Of a stretch of 64,000 nucleotides of DNA, positions 58,790 to 64,000 are shown one piece after another. Source of the stretch: Theristus sp. LFF4_11 (taxonomy: Eukaryota; Nematoda; Chromadorea; Monhysterida; Xyalidae); the NCBI GenBank assembly GCA_030248135.1, contig JASANC010004853.1, positions 99,045 through 163,044 of the forward strand. The letters are read 5' to 3'. The stretch's first letter is position 1; each line of letters opens with the position of its first letter. The translations under genes and the position numbers were made by a program. The notes under the pieces were generated by a model. The model made no database searches. It was not told the origin of the DNA and worked only from the letters and a program-made list of their open reading frames with translations.

Positions 58790-59599
58790 CAGGGAAAACT
58801 TGTTGTCTGATAAGATTGATCGGAGGAAGATATTTGGTAGATACTAAAGATGACTTGTTGATGGAGCACTTTGGATCGTAATTTGGGTGTTTCGATCAGC
58901 AGTACATCTTATTGTTTTATTACTGAAGATGCACATCAAGTTGTGGTTAGGCCACATCAAACAGAAACATTCATAAAAAGCAAATTCTCGATCAACAGAC
59001 ACATCACAGACGATTGACTGCATGTGTCGCAAGTGTGATGTGTGTGACAGATGATAACTGTTGATGCCACAGATTCACGCATCAGTGTGGTGAATGTGAT
59101 GAAGCGCATCATCACTACACCTGGTGTGATTGCACGTTTCATTCACACAAAGCATCACAGCTATATTTATTGACACCCGCCATTGTTGGCAATTAAAATT
59201 AATTCAAGTGTGACTTTAAATGAATAAGATACGAGCCCGTCGATGTTAAACGCCAGCTGTTCAGTGCTAAAACCGGCTGAAAAACCAAGCACATCAACAC
59301 TTCACTTGCGAGACAATCTTTTACATCACCACATCACCGACAATGTTTTTATGACGCATGAACATACGGATGCTGGTGATGCGGATCAGCACAAAATCAA
59401 CATGCAGCCGATCAACAGTTCACATGCCTGTTGATGTGCAAGATGTGCACATCTCATCTTTTGATGAGATGTTAACAGAGAAATGACTCCGAGAGCCTGT
59501 TTTTCGATCAACAGTGCATCTGAGGTATCAACAAGTCATCTTTGGTATATATGAAAAATCTTCCTCCGATCAATCTTATCAGACAATAAGTTTTCCCTG
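58790..59599. mobile_element. hAT-like foldback element K
   Basis: Inverted ends CAGGGAAAACTTGTTGTCTG and CAGACAATAAGTTTTCCCTG, with arms of about 80 bp (shared GATCGGAGGAAGAT, AAGATGACTTGTTGAT). It is flanked by TGATACA (58783-58789, 59600-59606), a 7-8 bp target duplication as in hAT elements. The interior is rich in CACATCAC/GTGATG repeats and is non-coding. Confidence 0.8.
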
Positions 59600-59606
59600 T
59601 GATACA

Positions 59607-59970
59607 GCTTGCAGCAAGCTTGTTTTGAAAAAAAAATTGACAGTGGAGAGTTCATTTCTTAGTCTGACCCGAACAGGAATGCATTTTTTCGATTTTCCAT
59701 TTCCGTTCCGTGTTTACTTTTTCTCTCTTTCTTTTTTTATGGCGTAAACATTGTTTTATCAGGCCGCAATTTCCCTTCCCGGTCGTATTTTTTTCGTTCA
59801 CCTTTCTTTCGCTGAGATGAAATGAATAAATTATTTGAAACATCAAAAACAGTCATAAAAGTGGTGGATTGTTATTTTTCTTGTTCTCATTTCTTCATTT
59901 TCCCTCTGTATGCTTCCGAGTTCCGACACTCATAAAAGTTGTTGTCAAACAACAACAGGATTTTTAGTTT
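59607..59970. other. Spacer without recognised features
   Basis: T-rich unique sequence between element K and the family-C copy. Nothing supported is seen. Confidence 0.4.
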
Positions 59971-60267
59971 TACCGTATTACCCCCATTAAACCCCCCCCA
60001 CCATTAATCCCCCCACCAATAAACCCCCACCCCCCCGACCAGTTTCCAAATAATCCCCCCCACAAATAATCCCCCATGGGGGTTAATTGGAAACCTGTTT
60101 GAAACACATACCCAGCGAATTCAGTGGCTGAATGCAGTGACATTGGTGAAATTGTGCTACCAAAAGCCCCAAATGGATGAGTTAATGGTAATTTCATTAC
60201 AAAAGGCTGTTACAAAAGGAAATCTCTGTGAAAAGTAGAAGTTTCTGCAACTTTCTTGCCTGCCATG
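59971..60267. mobile_element. G-run MITE, family C (copy 2, truncated, inverted)
   Basis: Begins TACCGTATTACCCCCATTAA with C-runs, then matches the central part of the copy at 11948-12426 in reverse (GAAACCTGTTTGAAACACAT, CCCCAAATGGATGAGTTAAT, GCAACTTTCTTGCCTGCCAT). The far terminus is missing. Confidence 0.75.
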
Positions 60268-60579
60268 TGTAATGTGCATTGTTGCACAATACCCTAGCGG
60301 ATGGATCAGACCTTCACTGTGCACGTGCTGTCCACGCGCCGCGCTCCGGCCTGATCATTAGTTGACCACAGAACACGGGTGAGCACGGAGGCTGACCGTT
60401 TAACGTTGGACGCCAGCTGTGATTTGGACGTAACGCGTGTGCACGTTGGATGAACGCAATGGTGAAACTGACTCTAATGATTTCTTATACTCATAACGCT
60501 ATAACTGCAATTGTGATTCCTTGTTCTCTATCGTATCTGCCACTCTTTTGTAATGGTTCTAACTAATCTCTATACTTTG

Positions 60580-60676
60580 CTCACCACACGTTTTACACAC
60601 GTTTTACACACTACACACGCAATACACAGCACACGCTTTACACACTACACGCGTTTTACACACACACACACACAAC
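60580..60676. repeat. Degenerate ACAC/GTTTTACACAC repeat
   Basis: Tandem variants of CACACGTTTTACACA run into a (CA)n stretch directly before the first CCAAT/TATA module. Confidence 0.7.
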
Positions 60677-60693
60677 GTGCACGCTGTGTGCGG

Positions 60694-60784
60694 CCAATAA
60701 GCGTGCTACTTGTCGCGCGACAGATTTGCGCGCGAACGTGCAGCCAATCAGCGGGCTGCGTGTCGCGCGACAGCTGGTATATAA
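60694..60784 (+). promoter_or_regulatory. Promoter-like module, copy 1 (CCAAT, palindromes, TATA)
   Basis: In order: CCAAT (60694-60698), the perfect palindrome TGTCGCGCGACA (60711-60722), TTTGCGCGCGAA (60725-60736, resembling E2F/DP sites), CCAAT (60744-60748), the palindrome again (60761-60772), and TATATAA (60778-60784). Spacing is as in RNA polymerase II promoters. Function is inferred from motifs only. Confidence 0.6.
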
Positions 60785-61190
60785 CGCGCGTGTGCTGTAT
60801 GCATGCGCATTGCTATTTAACGTGCGTAGACTGTATGCATACGCAATTGCATGCGTTGCACTGACTGTGAAGTGAAAATACACGCATGGAACAAACTGCA
60901 ATATGTGGAACACAAGCATGAACAAAACTGGTGGAACCCAATTTTTTATCATACTAAAAACACTGCAAGTATAATGATTTTTGGGTATGTTTTTAACACG
61001 TGATCGTTTTTTATTCGTTTGAAGCATATGTTTGTGTACTGCATTTTTTTGTTTTTCATGCAATGATATGGTCTCGATTTCGCTCCACTGTTTTGCTTTT
61101 CATCTGAAATGAAATTTTGTCGTTTTCGTCGGGTTTATATAGTGACTGTCGACCGACTATCTGTTCACTGATTGGCTGATTCGGCTTCGA

Positions 61191-61283
61191 CCAATCAGCA
61201 TGCTGTGTGTCGCGCGACAGATTTTGCGCGCGAACGTGCAGCCAATCAGCGTGCCGCGTGTCGAACGACAAGTGGGTATATAA
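61191..61283 (+). promoter_or_regulatory. Promoter-like module, copy 2, upstream of the Polinton polymerase
   Basis: The same order as copy 1: CCAAT (61191-61195), TGTCGCGCGACA (61208-61219), TTTGCGCGCGAA (61223-61234), CCAAT (61242-61246), a decayed palindrome TGTCGAACGACA (61259-61270) and TATATAA (61277-61283). Transcription would start near 61305, leaving a leader of about 390 nt before the ATG at 61693. Confidence 0.65.
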
Positions 61284-61692
61284 CGCTGAATTTTTTCAGT
61301 TTTTTCAGTGGTCGGTGAGACCGTGAGTACCCGTAAGGGGAATAGCGCGGTGCACTGGTGGGTCCCGCTTTGCGGAGATGGCGTCCCAAGCTTGCTTGGT
61401 TGTATACCATCACATGCTCTCAGCATGTTGGCCCGGCGGCGTGAGCACTGTAAGCACTTGCTGCTTATGCTCATACCGAAGTCACAGGTGACTGTGAACC
61501 AGTGCATGCTGTGATCACGGTGCAGCCAGGCAAGCCCTGTGAATTCGTCCTGTAAGGACACAGGTCACAGTTTTTAACCTGTGCGGTGGACGAATTGACA
61601 GGGTTATTGTTGGGGGACAAGGGGTTTTTGAGAATCTATTACAGAGATGGGGTATATGTTGCTCCAAACTCTAGGTGGTATCTATTTTAGAA

Positions 61693-64000
61693 ATGGACCA
61701 AGCTCTCTGGAACGAATTGGAAATTGATTGGCCAGTTGAAGGCCCAGCGCTAAGCAAAGAAGACCTGCAAGAATTGCTGAATGATGATTGGCCCCCGCAA
61801 GGCGGTGGTGGCCCCTCGCAAAGCGGTGGTGGCTACGACGTTGAACAACATCTAGACGTCGGCCAACAGTTTGAGCAGTACATTAAACAGTGGAAAACGA
61901 CCGGATCGGCGTACAACGTGCGGTGAGCGTCTTGGAAACGCTCTTAAACCTGAAACATCAGCCAACCTTGACACACAAATCATTTCCAGTGTCCGCAATG
62001 TCAACAACATCGACAACATCCACGAGTTCATGGTGCAAGCGTTCAATCACATGCTTGATCGTGCGTTTGTCGGCGCCAACGAGCGTGATCTGGTTGGCGT
62101 TCAGCTGCGACACCCAGCTTTGGACGCTCCAATCACCGTGCCGTTTAGGTCTTTTAATCAAACTTTTCAGCGCCTCAGTACGTTTTCTCCACATTTCCCG
62201 CTATTGCAGACAACGCGACCAACTACACGGTGAAACCCTCGTCAACTGGGTGGAGAAGACTCAGCAGTCAAAGGCAGAGTTCAAAGTTGACGAGCAGTTT
62301 GAAATTCAGTTCACCCGCACCGAAAGACCAGCGGGAAGTGGCAAGAACGTGCGTGTGTTCCGAGGCGATTTTGACGAGTGGCTTGAAAAGAAAACGAGCG
62401 GGCACAGTGGTTGCATCATCAAGATCGACAACAACGACGAGCTGTGCCTGGCCAGAGCGCTCGTTGTGGCAAAGTGTCGGACAGAGAAAGATTCCAGCAA
62501 GGAAGCAACGGCGTTGTGGGAAGCCGTGCGCAAGGGCGACAAAAACCGTTACACGAAACAGCGCAAGATGGCCCAGAAAATGATGGAGGACGCCGGGTTG
62601 GCCGACCACCGTGGACCCTGCACCTTGGAAGAACTGGTCGGGGTTTAGAGGATCAGGCTGCTTATAATTGTTGATCGACTATTAACCTAACTTCTATAAC
62701 TATAATTTCTTTCAGAAAAAGCTACACTCGGTGCTGCGCGGCTACAGAATTAGGGTGTTGTCATCAGATGCGATGCTGAGCATGGTCTACGACGAAGGAG
62801 CCGGAACACCGTTGGACTTGCTACTCCACAATCGTCATTTCTCAGTCATCACCTCCCTGCCGGCGTTCTTCTATCGAAGCTACTACTGCGACGAATGCAA
62901 ACAAGTGTACAACAACAAGCGGCGACACTTCTCTTGCGGACACCGATGCATCCATTGCGCCGAGAAAGATCCGTGTCCGTTCGTTGGCTGGGTCTACTGC
63001 GCGGACTGCAATCGAAATTTCGTCAGTCAGCAGTGCTACGACAACCACAAGAAAACAACGGTGCAACACGTGACCAAAGACGCAAAACGACAGAAAATTG
63101 AAACGTCCTGCTGCAGCCAAATTCAAGCCTGCCGCCAGTGTGGAAAACACGTGCAGAAGAACGAAAAGCACGAATGCGGAAAGACCAAGTGCCCGTGGTG
63201 CAAAGAAAACGTCGACGCCAAGACCCATCTGTGCTACATGCAGCCAGCCAAAGAAGAAAAGCCGATCTGGGACAAGAAACCAATCGTGCCAATAATCTTC
63301 TTCGACGTCGAAACCAGCCAAGAAACCAACGTCGGCCAAGACCACAACGGACACATATTCCAACATGTCGTCAACTGTGTCTGTGCCACCAAAATCTGCG
63401 ACCAATGCGTTGATTCGACCACACAGTGCACCAACTGCCAAACGCCGCGAGATCTGGTGTTTCTGGGCGACAGTTCGTTCGACGACTTCATGAAGTGGTT
63501 GATGTCGCCCAAGAACGAAGGCAGTCTTGTGATTGCGCACAATTTCAAAGGTCTGCATCAGTTCAAACGCTGATTAACTGATTGGCTTCAAAAGTAAAAC
63601 GCTGATTGGCCTGAAAATGTAGCTAAACACCCAAGAATCAAGGCAGTCCAGTGATTGCGCACAAGGTCGTTTTCCGTTCAAACGCTGGACTGGTTGGCTT
63701 GAAAAGTAAAACGCTGATTCATACAAGTATTGATTGTCTTGAAATTGTAGTTCAACAGTTCCATTGATTTACTCAGGCTTCGATGGCCAGTTCGTGCTGA
63801 ACTGGTTGCACAAGAACGCGATTGAGCCTGAGATCATCTCCCGCGGGCTCGAAATTCTCAAGATCGAAGCGTCGAGGATCTGGATGTTGGACAGTTTGTG
63901 CTTCATGCCGATGCCCCTGGCTGCGATTCCGAAAGCTTTCGGATTTCCGGCGGCCAAGGGGTACTTTCCGCATCTGTTCAACAAACGCGAGAATTGGGCC
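61693..64000 (+). CDS. Polinton/Maverick protein-primed DNA polymerase B, N-terminal part (runs off window)
   Basis: Exons 61693..61922, 61990..62181, 62210..62642, 62716..63550, 63777..64000 (continues). Phases agree at every junction. Type B polymerases of Polintons copy the element from a protein primer. Seen in order: an acidic N-terminus; a conserved region (RHPALDAPITVPF); PAGSGKNVRVF; DELCLARALVVAK; RGPCTLEELV; a Cys/His-rich metal-binding region (CDECKQVYNNKRRHFSCGH, CADCNRNFVSQQCYDNHK, CRQCGKHVQKNEKHECGKTK); and the 3'-5' exonuclease motifs Exo I (FFDVET) and Exo II (HNFKGFDGQF). The polymerase palm lies beyond the window. The introns are 67, 28, 73 and 226 nt; the second is exceptionally short. 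The rest of the element (integrase, ATPase, capsid genes) is not in view, so the activity of the copy is unknown. Confidence 0.92.

Noticed and set aside
61303..61600. GC-rich segment before the Polinton polymerase as a structured RNA (5S rRNA, snRNA or ribozyme)
   Set aside because: No 5S internal control region, U-snRNA hallmark or hammerhead core could be found; it is more simply a transcribed leader.

Overview
This window is nuclear DNA from an invertebrate animal. It carries four recognisable, heavily interrupted animal genes (a Ski2 RNA helicase, an MO25/CAB39 kinase scaffold, UBAC2 and the cap-binding protein eIF4E2/4EHP). Their introns and spacers are packed with transposons: Tc1/mariner- and hAT-type MITEs, a Helitron, a CR1-like LINE, tRNA-derived SINEs, a long-TIR foldback and the start of a Polinton/Maverick. 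I cannot name the phylum from the sequence. Exon models below were built by hand from splice signals, reading-phase agreement and protein-family similarity.

Layout. 1-2140: spacer and a small unrecognised two-exon plus-strand gene. 2937-20495: a complete Ski2 gene on the minus strand, 26 modelled exons (1357 codons), tail-to-tail with the small gene; its introns hold MITEs, a SINE, a degenerate hAT element and a tandem Helitron. 21036-22462: tentative exons of an unrecognised low-complexity protein (minus). 24133-28332: complete MO25 (minus, 7 exons, 333 aa). 29661-33247: UBAC2 (minus, first exon not found). 34222-49938: a 15.7-kb nested transposon block. hAT-like non-autonomous families with 8-bp target duplications are inserted into one another, a 4.9-kb LINE sits inside one of them, and a near-perfect 1.4-kb palindrome with a 9-bp target duplication sits inside another. 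50225-53333: complete eIF4E2/4EHP (plus, 7 exons, 287 aa). 53334-60660: mostly unassigned spacer with a few MITEs. 60690-64000: a duplicated CCAAT/TATA module followed by the N-terminal part of a protein-primed type B DNA polymerase of a Polinton, running off the window.

How things fit together. The host genes are housekeeping or regulatory: Ski2 feeds RNA to the cytoplasmic exosome, MO25 activates STE20-type kinases with STRAD/LKB1, UBAC2 is an ER membrane protein with a C-terminal UBA domain, and 4EHP represses translation at the cap. They are not an operon-like functional set. The most unusual features are (i) the 5' splice sites: about half of the 44 inferred donors have a pyrimidine at +3 while +5 G is kept; (ii) the stratified hAT-like families sharing a TAGGG terminus, one with a telomere-like end; and (iii) a Polinton polymerase gene that appears to contain four introns, one of only 28 nt, behind a duplicated promoter-like module.
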